Origin: JAEYFP01 sp964579795
GTDB lineage: Bacteria > Bacillota > Clostridia > Lachnospirales > Lachnospiraceae
Direction of reading: 5' to 3'
Assembly: GCA_964579795.1 (NCBI GenBank)
Contig: CAZOHM010000065.1
Location: 1-11,229, forward strand
Length of the DNA: 11,229 nt
The translations under genes were made by a program, and so were the position numbers. Positions 1-6,633 of the stretch are shown here, piece by piece (the stretch's first letter is position 1; every line of letters begins with the position of its first letter). The notes beneath the pieces were generated by a model. It saw only the letters and a program-made list of their open reading frames with translations, had not been told where the DNA came from and ran no database searches.

Positions 1-53
1 AATGCAAGACGACCAATACGGCCGAATCCATTGATTGCTACTCTTACTGCCAT
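1..53 (-). CDS. gap: Glyceraldehyde-3-phosphate dehydrogenase, N-terminal fragment
   Basis: Only the first 17 codons plus two bases are in the window. They read MAVRVAINGFGRIGRLA, the N-terminal Rossmann-fold strand and dinucleotide-binding loop (NGFGRIGR) that defines phosphorylating GAPDH. The enzyme oxidises glyceraldehyde-3-phosphate to 1,3-bisphosphoglycerate with NAD in cytoplasmic glycolysis. The ATG at 51-53 is preceded by a full AGGAGG ribosome binding site (about 62-67) at normal spacing, so the start is secure. The rest lies off the left edge. The gene diverges from hisJ and has its own promoter and a possible operator (separate entries). Confidence 0.88.
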   Translation of the reverse strand, partial: MAVRVAINGFGRIGRLA

Positions 54-89
54 TTCAAAATTCCTCCTAGGTTTATAATTTAAAACTAA

Positions 90-109
90 GCGCACAATAT
101 CGTGCACAA
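90..109. promoter_or_regulatory. Operator-like inverted repeat in the gap leader
   Basis: GCACAATATCGTGC at 92-105 is an interrupted palindrome in which only one symmetric pair fails to match. It lies about 15-28 bases downstream of the predicted gap transcription start, where a bound repressor would block elongation or initiation. The minus strand also reads as two TTGTGC direct repeats 12 bases apart. It resembles no regulator site I can name with confidence; the TTGTG/CACAA content recalls Rex, but the half-site spacing is wrong. The regulator is unknown. Confidence 0.35.
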
Positions 110-126
110 ATTTTATCAGCACGTCT

Positions 127-155
127 ATTTTACCTAATATATGTAGAAATTACAA
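127..155 (-). promoter_or_regulatory. Sigma-A promoter of gap
   Basis: On the minus strand a -35 TTGTAA (150-155) and a -10 TAAAAT (127-132) are separated by exactly 17 bases. The predicted start near 120 gives a leader of about 67 nt before the gap ATG. This is the best sigma-A match upstream of gap. On the plus strand between here and hisJ (156-318) I find only weak promoter-like sequence, such as TATACT at 271-276 without a good -35. Confidence 0.6.
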
Positions 156-318
156 GTACAAATTTGACTAATTGGATAAAATCTTTGTACTTTCTGTTGT
201 GCATAATGATGATTGAGATAATTAAGATTTCTTTTTTTTAATATTTATTTTCTTTTCAGGTCAGTTCATGTATACTGATATAGTATTTATTCAGGTTATA
301 GAATTCGGAGGTTTTTCC

Positions 319-1134
319 ATGACGATACAAAGTGATTACCATATGCACACTTCTTTTTCCAGTGACAGCGATTCACCTATGGATACGATGATTGCACAGG
401 CTGTTAAAATCGGGCTCAGCCGAATCTGCTTTACAGAGCATATGGACAGAGATTTTATACGTCCAACCAAGCAGGCTCCTGACTTTGAAGTCAATACTGA
501 CGCATACCTTCAAGCCTTGCAGGAACTAAAAAATGAATATGCCGGAAAAATCGATATTCTATTTGGTATCGAACTCGGATTACAGCCACATATTGCCGAT
601 TATTACAGGCAATACATTAGAAAGTATCCATTTGACTTCATTATTGGTTCTTCACACATTTGTCACAGGCGCGATCCATATATGTCTACATTTTATAATG
701 ATCGTCCTGAAGAAGCTGCCTACCTGGAATATTTTGAAAGTATTCTGGAAAATATAAAAGTCTATGATGATTTTGATGTGTATGGTCATCTGGACTATGC
801 AGTGCGATATGGTCCAAACAAAAATCTTTTCTATTCTTATGAGGCATATGCCGATATCCTTGACGAAATACTGCGTGCATTGATTTCCTCCGGTAAAGGT
901 ATTGAAGTGAATACAAGTGGCTTTAAATACGGTCTCGAACATCCACACCCTACAGAGGCTGTTATTAAACGATACTGTGAGCTTGGTGGAGAAATAATTA
1001 CAATTGGCTCAGATGCACATATTCCCGCACACATCGCCTATGATTTCAGCAAGATTCCTGCACTTTTGATGGACTGTGGCTTTCAATATTATACTGTTTT
1101 CAAAAACAGAAAAGCAGAATTTGTGAAGCTGTAA
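319..1134 (+). CDS. hisJ: Histidinol-phosphatase, PHP family (HisJ-type)
   Basis: This 271-residue protein of the polymerase and histidinol phosphatase (PHP) superfamily is predicted to hydrolyse L-histidinol phosphate to histidinol, the penultimate part of histidine biosynthesis, in the cytoplasm. The metal-binding PHP motifs appear in order: HMHT (H8, H10), D16, TEH (E40, H41), GIELG (E85), GSSH (H113), YGHLDY (H157) and GSDAH (D232, H234). Length matches HisJ proteins (about 260-270). The ATG at 319 is chosen because GGAGG (307-311) precedes it by 7 bases; an in-frame ATG at 268 would add 17 residues upstream of the family N-terminus and has no ribosome binding site. No other his genes are in view and I see no T-box or other histidine-responsive leader. 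PHP phosphoesterases vary in substrate, so histidinol phosphate is an inference from HisJ-like motifs. Confidence 0.88.
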   Translation: MTIQSDYHMHTSFSSDSDSPMDTMIAQAVKIGLSRICFTEHMDRDFIRPTKQAPDFEVNTDAYLQALQELKNEYAGKIDILFGIELGLQPHIADYYRQYIRKYPFDFIIGSSHICHRRDPYMSTFYNDRPEEAAYLEYFESILENIKVYDDFDVYGHLDYAVRYGPNKNLFYSYEAYADILDEILRALISSGKGIEVNTSGFKYGLEHPHPTEAVIKRYCELGGEIITIGSDAHIPAHIAYDFSKIPALLMDCGFQYYTVFKNRKAEFVKL

Positions 1135-1167
1135 TTCATAAATTCTGCTTTATACGTTTTCTGTTTT
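1103..1167. terminator. Bidirectional terminator between hisJ and mnmA
   Basis: A perfect 12-base inverted repeat, AAAGCAGAATTT (1111-1122) and AAATTCTGCTTT (1140-1151), has a 17-nt loop containing the hisJ stop codon. The stem can continue with AAAACAGA (1103-1110) against TCTGTTTT (1160-1167) across an 8-nt one-sided bulge. T-rich sequence flanks it on both strands, so it can serve convergent hisJ and mnmA. The left arm is coding sequence for the last residues of HisJ. It is AT-rich, so its strength is uncertain. Confidence 0.6.
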
Positions 1168-1176
1168 AACAACCAT

Positions 1177-2256
1177 TTAGATAATTGTTCCACCGCCGTA
1201 AATATAATCATTTTCGTAAAAGACTACTGCCTGTCCCGGTGTTATTGCACGTACCGGCTCATCAAATATTACCCGTAGTGTATCCGGACGTTCTGTCATA
1301 CGATAAATTGTACAGCCAGTCCCTTTGTGACTATACCTGATTTTTGCAAGAACCTTTTTTTCATGCTCTATTTCCGGTACAGATACCGCGTTGATATGGT
1401 CACACAACAATTCTGTCGTAAAAATGTCCATATTTTCTCCAATTACCACTTCATTAGTCTCCGGTCTGATTTCCTTCACAAATACTGGGTGTCCCATTGC
1501 AAGATTCAAACCTTTACGCTGTCCGATTGTATAATGAATGACCCCTTTATGTCTGCCAAGAACTGTACCATCACTGTTGACGAAATTTCCTTCCTTTGGG
1601 ATTCTCTCAGGTACTGCTTCACTGATATACTTCCCATAATCATTATCCGGTACAAAGCAGATATCCTGGCTGTCAGGCTTATGTGCAACAGATAGACCCA
1701 CTCTTTCTGCAATGTTTCTAATCTCATCCTTTGTATATTCACCAACCGGCATTAATGTATGAGAAAGCTGATCCTGCGTCAGATTATACAACGCATAGGT
1801 CTGATCCTTTGCTGAGGGCGCCATTTTTAGCGTGTATCTCCCATTAGTGAGCTGTACGATTCTCGCATAATGACCTGTTGCTATGTAATCAGCTCCAATT
1901 GAAAGACTTCGTTGTAACAGAGCTTCCCATTTAACATATCGGTTACATGCTATGCATGGATTTGGTGTTCTACCCCGCAAATATTCTTCTACGAAGTAAT
2001 CCATAACAGATTCTTTGAACTCTTTCTTAAAATTCATAACATAGTATGGAATGTCAAGCATATGGGCTACTCTTCTCGCATCATCTACTGCCGAAAGCCC
2101 GCAGCAGCCACCATCTTCTTCTCGAACATGTTCTTCCTCATCCTGCCAGATCTGCATCGTTGCTCCAATAACATCATATCCCTGTTCCTTCAATAAATAA
2201 GCAGCTACCGAGGAATCTACTCCTCCGGACATTCCTACTACAACCTTTTTCTTCAT
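1177..2256 (-). CDS. mnmA: tRNA-specific 2-thiouridylase MnmA
   Basis: This 359-residue cytoplasmic enzyme 2-thiolates the wobble uridine (U34) of tRNA Lys, Glu and Gln. It adenylates the base with ATP and receives persulfide sulfur from a cysteine desulfurase. The PP-loop ATP motif SGGVDSS spans residues 10-16. The catalytic cysteines are C101 in NPCIACN (with C104) and C200 in SQDICF. TGHYAR (127-132) and KDQTYAL (150-156) are further MnmA signatures, and length is typical. The ATG at 2254-2256 overlaps the nifU stop (TAATG), with GAGGA just upstream inside nifU, implying translational coupling. Third gene of nifS-nifU-mnmA, so its sulfur donor is probably the adjacent NifS. All key residues are intact. 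Confidence 0.97.
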   Translation of the reverse strand: MKKKVVVGMSGGVDSSVAAYLLKEQGYDVIGATMQIWQDEEEHVREEDGGCCGLSAVDDARRVAHMLDIPYYVMNFKKEFKESVMDYFVEEYLRGRTPNPCIACNRYVKWEALLQRSLSIGADYIATGHYARIVQLTNGRYTLKMAPSAKDQTYALYNLTQDQLSHTLMPVGEYTKDEIRNIAERVGLSVAHKPDSQDICFVPDNDYGKYISEAVPERIPKEGNFVNSDGTVLGRHKGVIHYTIGQRKGLNLAMGHPVFVKEIRPETNEVVIGENMDIFTTELLCDHINAVSVPEIEHEKKVLAKIRYSHKGTGCTIYRMTERPDTLRVIFDEPVRAITPGQAVVFYENDYIYGGGTII

Positions 2257-2702
2257 TAATAATCCTCGCTCTCGCCTTCAGTCTCCCCTTCATGAATATC
2301 AGATTTTGGTTTTGAAAGACCTTCAATCTTAACATTATGTTTCTCAGCATAATCCCACAACGCTGCATGGATTGCTTCTTCAGCAAGCAGTGAGCAGTGC
2401 ACCTTTACAGGGGGAAGACCATCCAATGCTTCCATAACAGCTTTATTCGTAATCTGCATGGCCTCCTGTATGGATTTTCCCTTTACGAGCTCTGTTGCCA
2501 TACTGCTTGTTGCCACTGCTGCACCACAGCCAAAGGTTTTAAATTTAACATCCTTAATTATACCTTCATCATCAATATCAAGATATATTCTCATTATGTC
2601 TCCGCATTTGGCATTTCCAACTGTCCCGACACCGCTTGCGTTTTCTATTTCTCCTACATTTCTCGGATTTGAGAAATGATCCATTACTTTCTCACTATAC
2701 AT
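2256..2702 (-). CDS. nifU: Fe-S cluster scaffold protein, NifU/IscU N-terminal type
   Basis: This 148-residue single-domain scaffold is predicted to assemble Fe-S clusters from sulfide delivered by the cysteine desulfurase encoded upstream. The three cluster-ligating cysteines and the conserved aspartate are present: C33 and D35 in NAKCGD, C59 in FGCGAAVATSS, and C103 in HCSLLAEEAI. The tail after about residue 128 is acidic and unlike the fold (rich in E, D, G, S), probably disordered. The ATG follows an AGAGGA ribosome binding site. It has no second NifU-type domain and no LPPVK motif of classical IscU, but has LPPVKVHC (96-103), close to it. Its stop codon overlaps the mnmA start. In this operon it could act as a scaffold or as an intermediary for MnmA; the sequence does not decide. 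Confidence 0.95.
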   Translation of the reverse strand: MYSEKVMDHFSNPRNVGEIENASGVGTVGNAKCGDIMRIYLDIDDEGIIKDVKFKTFGCGAAVATSSMATELVKGKSIQEAMQITNKAVMEALDGLPPVKVHCSLLAEEAIHAALWDYAEKHNVKIEGLSKPKSDIHEGETEGESEDY

Positions 2703-2742
2703 GCTCTTCCTCTTTTCTGTGCTGTTTCCATGTATCCAATTT

Positions 2743-2784
2743 TCCTGCTTCTGCAGCTTACTTTCTACAGCTCAGCTTCTACAG
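2743..2784. repeat. Three imperfect 14-bp tandem repeats at the nifS-nifU junction
   Basis: Read on the minus strand, three 14-base units follow one another: CTGTAGAAGCTGAG, CTGTAGAAAGTAAG and CTGCAGAAGCAGGA. The first contains the last sense codon and TAG stop of nifS; the others fill the 5' half of the 76-base gap before nifU. Units 1 and 2 agree at 11 of 14 positions, units 1 and 3 at 10 of 14. They look like an old slippage duplication. I see no stable hairpin and no known function. Confidence 0.5.
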
Positions 2785-3963
2785 CTTAGCATTCTTTTTT
2801 ATAAAATCTTCATATAACGGAGACATATTTCTCAATTTTTCAACAATTTTCTTGATTTTATCTACTGTAAATTCAATCTCCTCTTTTGTTGTATCCTCTC
2901 CAAGTGTCAGGCGCAGCGATCCATGTGCTATTTCATGTGGCAGACCAATCGCAAGAAGTACATGTGATGGGTCAAGAGAACCTGATGTACATGCAGAACC
3001 ACTTGATGCACATATTCCTTCCATATCCAGCATAATCAAAAGCGATTCACCTTCAACAAACTGAAAACTGAAGTTTACATTGTTAGGTAAACGATTTATT
3101 CTATCGCCATTTAAGCGAGTATATGGAACCTGCTTTAAAATCTGTTCAATCAAATAATCTCTAAGTTCTGTTTCTTTTTTTGTTTTCTGCTCCATAATTG
3201 CCAAAGCACGTTCTGCTGCCTTGCCAAATCCAACAATTCCAGGAACGTTCTCCGTTCCCGCTCTTCTGTTTCTCTCCTGTGCTCCGCCATGTACAAACGA
3301 ACGAAGCTTAATACCTTTTCTTATATATAAAAACCCTATACCCTTTGGTCCATTCAGCTTATGTCCACTTGCAGAAAGCATGTCAATATGAAGCTTTTCT
3401 ACATCTATCGGAAGTTGACCATACGCCTGTACAGCATCTGTGTGAAATAAAATACTATTTTCATGTGCCAGTTTCCCTATTTCTTCAATCGGCTGTATTG
3501 TACCAATCTCATTATTTGCAAACATTACAGAAATCAGTATTGTATCCGGTCTTATTGCTTTTTTCAAGCTGTCCATCCGAATAATTCCATTTTCGTCCAC
3601 ATCTATATAGGTTATTTCAAATCCACGTTTTTGTAAGTATTCACACGTATGGAGAATTGCATGATGCTCAATTTTTGAAGTAATAATATGCTTTCCTTTA
3701 TCTACATATGCTTCTGCGGTTGCCTTTAATGCCCAATTATCTGCCTCAGAGCCACCTGCTGTGAAATAGATTTCGTTTGTCTGTGTTCCTAATGTCTCTG
3801 CAATATTTTCTCTGGCCTGGTTCACTGCCTTTTTGCTCTGTGAGGCAAGCTCATATACACTGCTTGGATTCCCATACAGTTCTGTAAAGTATGGAAGCAT
3901 CGCATCCACAACTTCTGGTGCTGTTTTTGTTGTTGCAGCATTATCCAAATATATTCTATTCAA
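2779..3963 (-). CDS. nifS: Cysteine desulfurase, NifS/IscS family
   Basis: This 394-residue PLP enzyme removes sulfur from cysteine as an enzyme-bound persulfide, giving alanine, and supplies NifU and MnmA encoded downstream. The N-terminus IYLDNAATT is diagnostic. H100 in IEHHA stacks on PLP, the PLP lysine is K202 in SASGHKLNGPKG, and the catalytic cysteine is C325 in SSGSACTSGSLDPSH, the group I active-site loop. The start is TTG (3961-3963). It places the protein at the normal family N-terminus, no in-frame ATG precedes IYLDNAA, and GGGAG lies 9 bases upstream. A five-codon ATG reading frame (3967-3984) overlaps that ribosome binding site. First gene of nifS-nifU-mnmA with its own promoter. 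The usual iscR-type regulator gene is not next to it. Confidence 0.95.
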   Translation of the reverse strand: MNRIYLDNAATTKTAPEVVDAMLPYFTELYGNPSSVYELASQSKKAVNQARENIAETLGTQTNEIYFTAGGSEADNWALKATAEAYVDKGKHIITSKIEHHAILHTCEYLQKRGFEITYIDVDENGIIRMDSLKKAIRPDTILISVMFANNEIGTIQPIEEIGKLAHENSILFHTDAVQAYGQLPIDVEKLHIDMLSASGHKLNGPKGIGFLYIRKGIKLRSFVHGGAQERNRRAGTENVPGIVGFGKAAERALAIMEQKTKKETELRDYLIEQILKQVPYTRLNGDRINRLPNNVNFSFQFVEGESLLIMLDMEGICASSGSACTSGSLDPSHVLLAIGLPHEIAHGSLRLTLGEDTTKEEIEFTVDKIKKIVEKLRNMSPLYEDFIKKNAKL

Positions 3964-4018
3964 TTCTTAAGACTCCCTTCTCATTTCCTAGTATTCCACT
4001 TCGAATTAATCTATATGC

Positions 4019-4047
4019 ATAATAGCATTCCAATTTCGTTCTGTCAA
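4019..4047 (-). promoter_or_regulatory. Strong sigma-A promoter of nifS-nifU-mnmA
   Basis: On the minus strand a consensus -35 TTGACA (4042-4047) is followed after exactly 17 bases by TATTAT (4019-4024), one mismatch from consensus. The start is expected near 4012, giving a leader of about 49 nt. No IscR-like dyad is evident around it, so strong constitutive expression is the simplest reading. The divergent flippase promoter is not clear; TATACT (4062-4067) is the best -10 candidate but has no good -35. Confidence 0.8.
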
Positions 4048-4092
4048 CAAAGCTTCACGAATATACTGAAATAAAATAATTCTGGTGATTTT

Positions 4093-5478
4093 ATGCATAA
4101 AAAAGACGCTCATCCGCTCATAACCGGAACACTAATTTTGACAACAGCCGGATTTCTTAGCAGAATTATTGGCTTCTTCTATAGAATATTCTTATCCCAG
4201 ACAATCGGTGCGGAAGGTATTGGTATTTATCAGCTTATCACGCCCATTTCTGTTATTTGCTTTTCTATTGCAGCTGCAGGAATACAAAGTGGTATTTCCC
4301 GCTATGTAGCTGCTGCCACTGTAAAATCAGGTTTGAAGAGTGCATGCCGCTATTTGATTTTTGGCTTATTCATTTCAATAACTGCATCTGTATTTATTTC
4401 TGCTGTTTTATATATAAATGCAGACTATATTGCAGAATCAGTCCTTCATGAAACTCGCTGTTGTATACTGCTTCGCCTGCTTTCATTCACTATTCCTCTT
4501 GAAAGTATTCATGCATGCATCAATGGCTTCTGCTTTGGTATGAAGAGTACAAAGCTGCCAGCCATATCACAACTTGTCGAACAAGTTACCCGCGTACTGC
4601 TTGTCTTTTCTGTTTATTCAATTACTTCTATAAGAAGTAATGAATTTCTTCTTTCTGTTATTATTATAGGAACAATTGTTGGTGAAGTGTTTTCCGTTAT
4701 AATATGTGTTTTTTTCTTGATTCGAATTGTTGCTGACAGTGTCAGGCTTGAATCAGTTCATATATGTATACGATATTCTTCAGGCTTTCTTCATGAAGTC
4801 GCCGAGCTAATCAAATTCAGCATTCCATTGACTGCCAACCGAACAGTTATCAGTTTACTATGCAGCATAGAAGCGATTTACATACCATTAAGGCTCCAGT
4901 TATATGGATACTCTTCGTCTGATGCACTTAGTATCTATGGAATTCTTACAGGAATGGCACTTCCCTTAATTCTGTTTCCCTCTGCACTCACAAACTCTGC
5001 TGCAGTTATGCTGCTGCCAATTGTTTCTGAATCAGATACAGCAGGAAATCGACGTTATCTATTCAAAACCATACGTCGAACAGCCATTTCCTGTATTTCC
5101 ATCGGATGTCTTTGCGGAATTGCATTTCTTGTTTTTGGCCAGTTTATGGGAATTTTTCTATTTCATAATCTTCTTGCAGGAAGCTTTATCACTACACTCA
5201 GCTTTATTTGTCCCTTTCTATATTTAAATACAGCACTTGCAAGTATTTTACATGGGCTTGGAAAATCAACACCGGCTTTTCTGATTAGTCTTCTTAGTAT
5301 CAGTATCAGATTAGGTTTTACATATTTTCTGATTTCATATATCGGTATTAGAGGATTTCTATATGGACTCCTTGTAAGTCAAATAGTATCAGCTGCTCTT
5401 TATTTTAGATTTCTATCATACATTGGATATCCATTAATTTCTTTTCATACAATATTAAAGTTGAAAAAACGAGATTAA
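4093..5478 (+). CDS. MOP-superfamily lipid/polysaccharide flippase (SpoVB/MurJ/Wzx-like)
   Basis: A 461-residue integral membrane protein with hydrophobic segments along nearly its whole length (a dozen or more), interrupted by short basic loops. The N-terminus, with GTLILTTAGFLSRIIGFFYR (about residues 12-31) and then GAEGIGIYQLITPI, is typical of the polysaccharide-export branch that includes SpoVB and YtgP/MurJ. Such proteins flip undecaprenyl-linked sugar intermediates across the cytoplasmic membrane. SpoVB-type proteins are usually over 500 residues; this one is shorter, so 12 rather than 14 helices is possible. GGTGA at 4084-4088 is a close-set ribosome binding site for the ATG at 4093. 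Neighbours do not identify the substrate. A role in lipid II or spore-cortex precursor transport is inference. Confidence 0.82.
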   Translation: MHKKDAHPLITGTLILTTAGFLSRIIGFFYRIFLSQTIGAEGIGIYQLITPISVICFSIAAAGIQSGISRYVAAATVKSGLKSACRYLIFGLFISITASVFISAVLYINADYIAESVLHETRCCILLRLLSFTIPLESIHACINGFCFGMKSTKLPAISQLVEQVTRVLLVFSVYSITSIRSNEFLLSVIIIGTIVGEVFSVIICVFFLIRIVADSVRLESVHICIRYSSGFLHEVAELIKFSIPLTANRTVISLLCSIEAIYIPLRLQLYGYSSSDALSIYGILTGMALPLILFPSALTNSAAVMLLPIVSESDTAGNRRYLFKTIRRTAISCISIGCLCGIAFLVFGQFMGIFLFHNLLAGSFITTLSFICPFLYLNTALASILHGLGKSTPAFLISLLSISIRLGFTYFLISYIGIRGFLYGLLVSQIVSAALYFRFLSYIGYPLISFHTILKLKKRD

Positions 5479-5489
5479 TCATGTATGAT
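5461..5489 (+). promoter_or_regulatory. Sigma-A promoter of the DAHP synthase gene
   Basis: TTGAAA (5461-5466) and TATGAT (5484-5489) are separated by exactly 17 bases. The -35 lies inside the last codons of the flippase gene. The start is expected near 5496, leaving about 36 nt of leader with an AGAGGA ribosome binding site. The DAHP synthase can thus be expressed apart from the flippase. I see no attenuator, T-box or operator in the leader. Confidence 0.65.
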
Positions 5490-5531
5490 ATGCAATGAGA
5501 AATAATTAACAGGTAAAAGAGGAATAAACAT

Positions 5532-6560
5532 ATGAGTTTCGAATTTATAAAAAAACTGCCTACTCCCGCACAAATTCGAGAAGAGCTTCCATTATCAAAG
5601 GAATTGATTCAATTAAAAAAAGAGCGTGACCGTCAAATTGCTGATGTTATTATGGGAAACACGGATAAGTTCCTTGTCATCATCGGACCATGTTCTGCAG
5701 ACCATGAGGATTCTGTCTGTGACTATATTTCACGTCTTGTAAAAATTCAGGATGATACAAAGGATAAGCTTATCATTATTCCTCGTATCTACACAAATAA
5801 GCCACGAACAACCGGCTCCGGTTACAAGGGAATTGTACATCAGCCAGACCCTGAAAAGAAGCCGGATTTTCTTCAGGGACTTCTTGCCATGCGGAAAATG
5901 CATATCCGTTCCATGCAGGAAACAGGCTTAACCGCTGCTGATGAAATGCTTTATCCTGAAAATTGGGGCTATATTTCAGATATTTTGTCATATGTGGCAA
6001 TCGGTGCACGTTCTGTTGAAGATCAACAGCATCGAATTACAGTCAGTGGGTTCGATGTTGCTAGTGGTATGAAAAACCCGACAAGTGGAGATTTCTCTGT
6101 TATGCTCAATTCCTGTCTGGCTGCACAGAACGCACACAGCTTTATCTATCGCGGCTGGGAAGTTAAGACTCAAGGTAACAAGCTTGCGCACACTATTTTA
6201 AGAGGTGCTGTGGACAAGCATGGCACCAGTATTCCGAACTATCATTACGAAGATTTAAATCGATTATTGTCTATGTATGAGCAATGGGATTTACAATATC
6301 CTGCAACAATTATTGATGCAAATCATTCTAATTCCAACAAAAAATATATGGAACAGATTCGTATTGTTAAAGAAGTACTTCACAGTCGTCGCTTAAGCTC
6401 TGATATTCATAAACTTGTTAAAGGTGTGATGATTGAAAGCTATATTGAATCGGGCTGTCAAAAAATTGAAGACCATGTTTTTGGAAAATCAATTACTGAT
6501 CCTTGTCTTGGCTGGGAAGATTCAAAAAAACTCCTATATGAAATTGCAGAATTATCATAA
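5532..6560 (+). CDS. 3-deoxy-7-phosphoheptulonate (DAHP) synthase, class I (AroF/G/H type)
   Basis: This 342-residue cytoplasmic enzyme condenses phosphoenolpyruvate with erythrose-4-phosphate, the first step of the shikimate pathway. Expected metal ligands are C54 in GPCSAD, H265 in DANH, E302 in MIES and D323 in ITDPCLGW. The substrate-binding KPRTT motif (90-94), GAR at 158-160, QHR (166-168) and MKN (180-182) also match. Length equals the AroF/AroG/AroH subfamily, with no fused ACT or chorismate mutase domain. Two signatures differ from the common form: GPCSADHED in place of GPCSIHD-like sequence, and DANHSNS in place of DCSHGNS/DCSHANS. Allosteric specificity (Phe, Tyr or Trp) cannot be read, so no aroF/aroG/aroH symbol is given. 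The ATG follows AGAGGA. The gene is 53 bases after the flippase but has its own promoter and a terminator. Confidence 0.93.
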   Translation: MSFEFIKKLPTPAQIREELPLSKELIQLKKERDRQIADVIMGNTDKFLVIIGPCSADHEDSVCDYISRLVKIQDDTKDKLIIIPRIYTNKPRTTGSGYKGIVHQPDPEKKPDFLQGLLAMRKMHIRSMQETGLTAADEMLYPENWGYISDILSYVAIGARSVEDQQHRITVSGFDVASGMKNPTSGDFSVMLNSCLAAQNAHSFIYRGWEVKTQGNKLAHTILRGAVDKHGTSIPNYHYEDLNRLLSMYEQWDLQYPATIIDANHSNSNKKYMEQIRIVKEVLHSRRLSSDIHKLVKGVMIESYIESGCQKIEDHVFGKSITDPCLGWEDSKKLLYEIAELS

Positions 6561-6585
6561 ACGTTCTTAAAAGTTGATTTATTAT

Positions 6586-6621
6586 AAAAAAACGAGCTGT
6601 CGAAAAGACAGCTTGTTTTTT
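6586..6621. terminator. Bidirectional rho-independent terminator between DAHP synthase and xerD genes
   Basis: ACGAGCTGTC (6592-6601) pairs with GACAGCTTGT (6607-6616) across a GAAAA loop, giving 10 pairs including one G-T. Runs of A (6586-6592) and T (6616-6621) flank it, so it has a U-tract on either strand and suits the two convergent genes. Confidence 0.9.
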
Positions 6622-6633
6622 ATACTAATAACA

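Noticed and set aside
268..318. 17-residue N-terminal extension of HisJ from the ATG at 268
   Set aside because: There is no ribosome binding site before it, while GGAGG stands 7 bases before the ATG at 319, which begins just before the HMHT motif.
652..948. Antisense and out-of-frame ORFs over hisJ and similar ones over the other genes
   Set aside because: They lie fully within well-supported genes, lack ribosome binding sites and show no recognisable domains.
3990..4092. Sigma-E promoter for the flippase gene, as expected for a true spoVB
   Set aside because: No pair of -35 and -10 elements with correct 13-15 base spacing fits the sigma-E consensus in this stretch.
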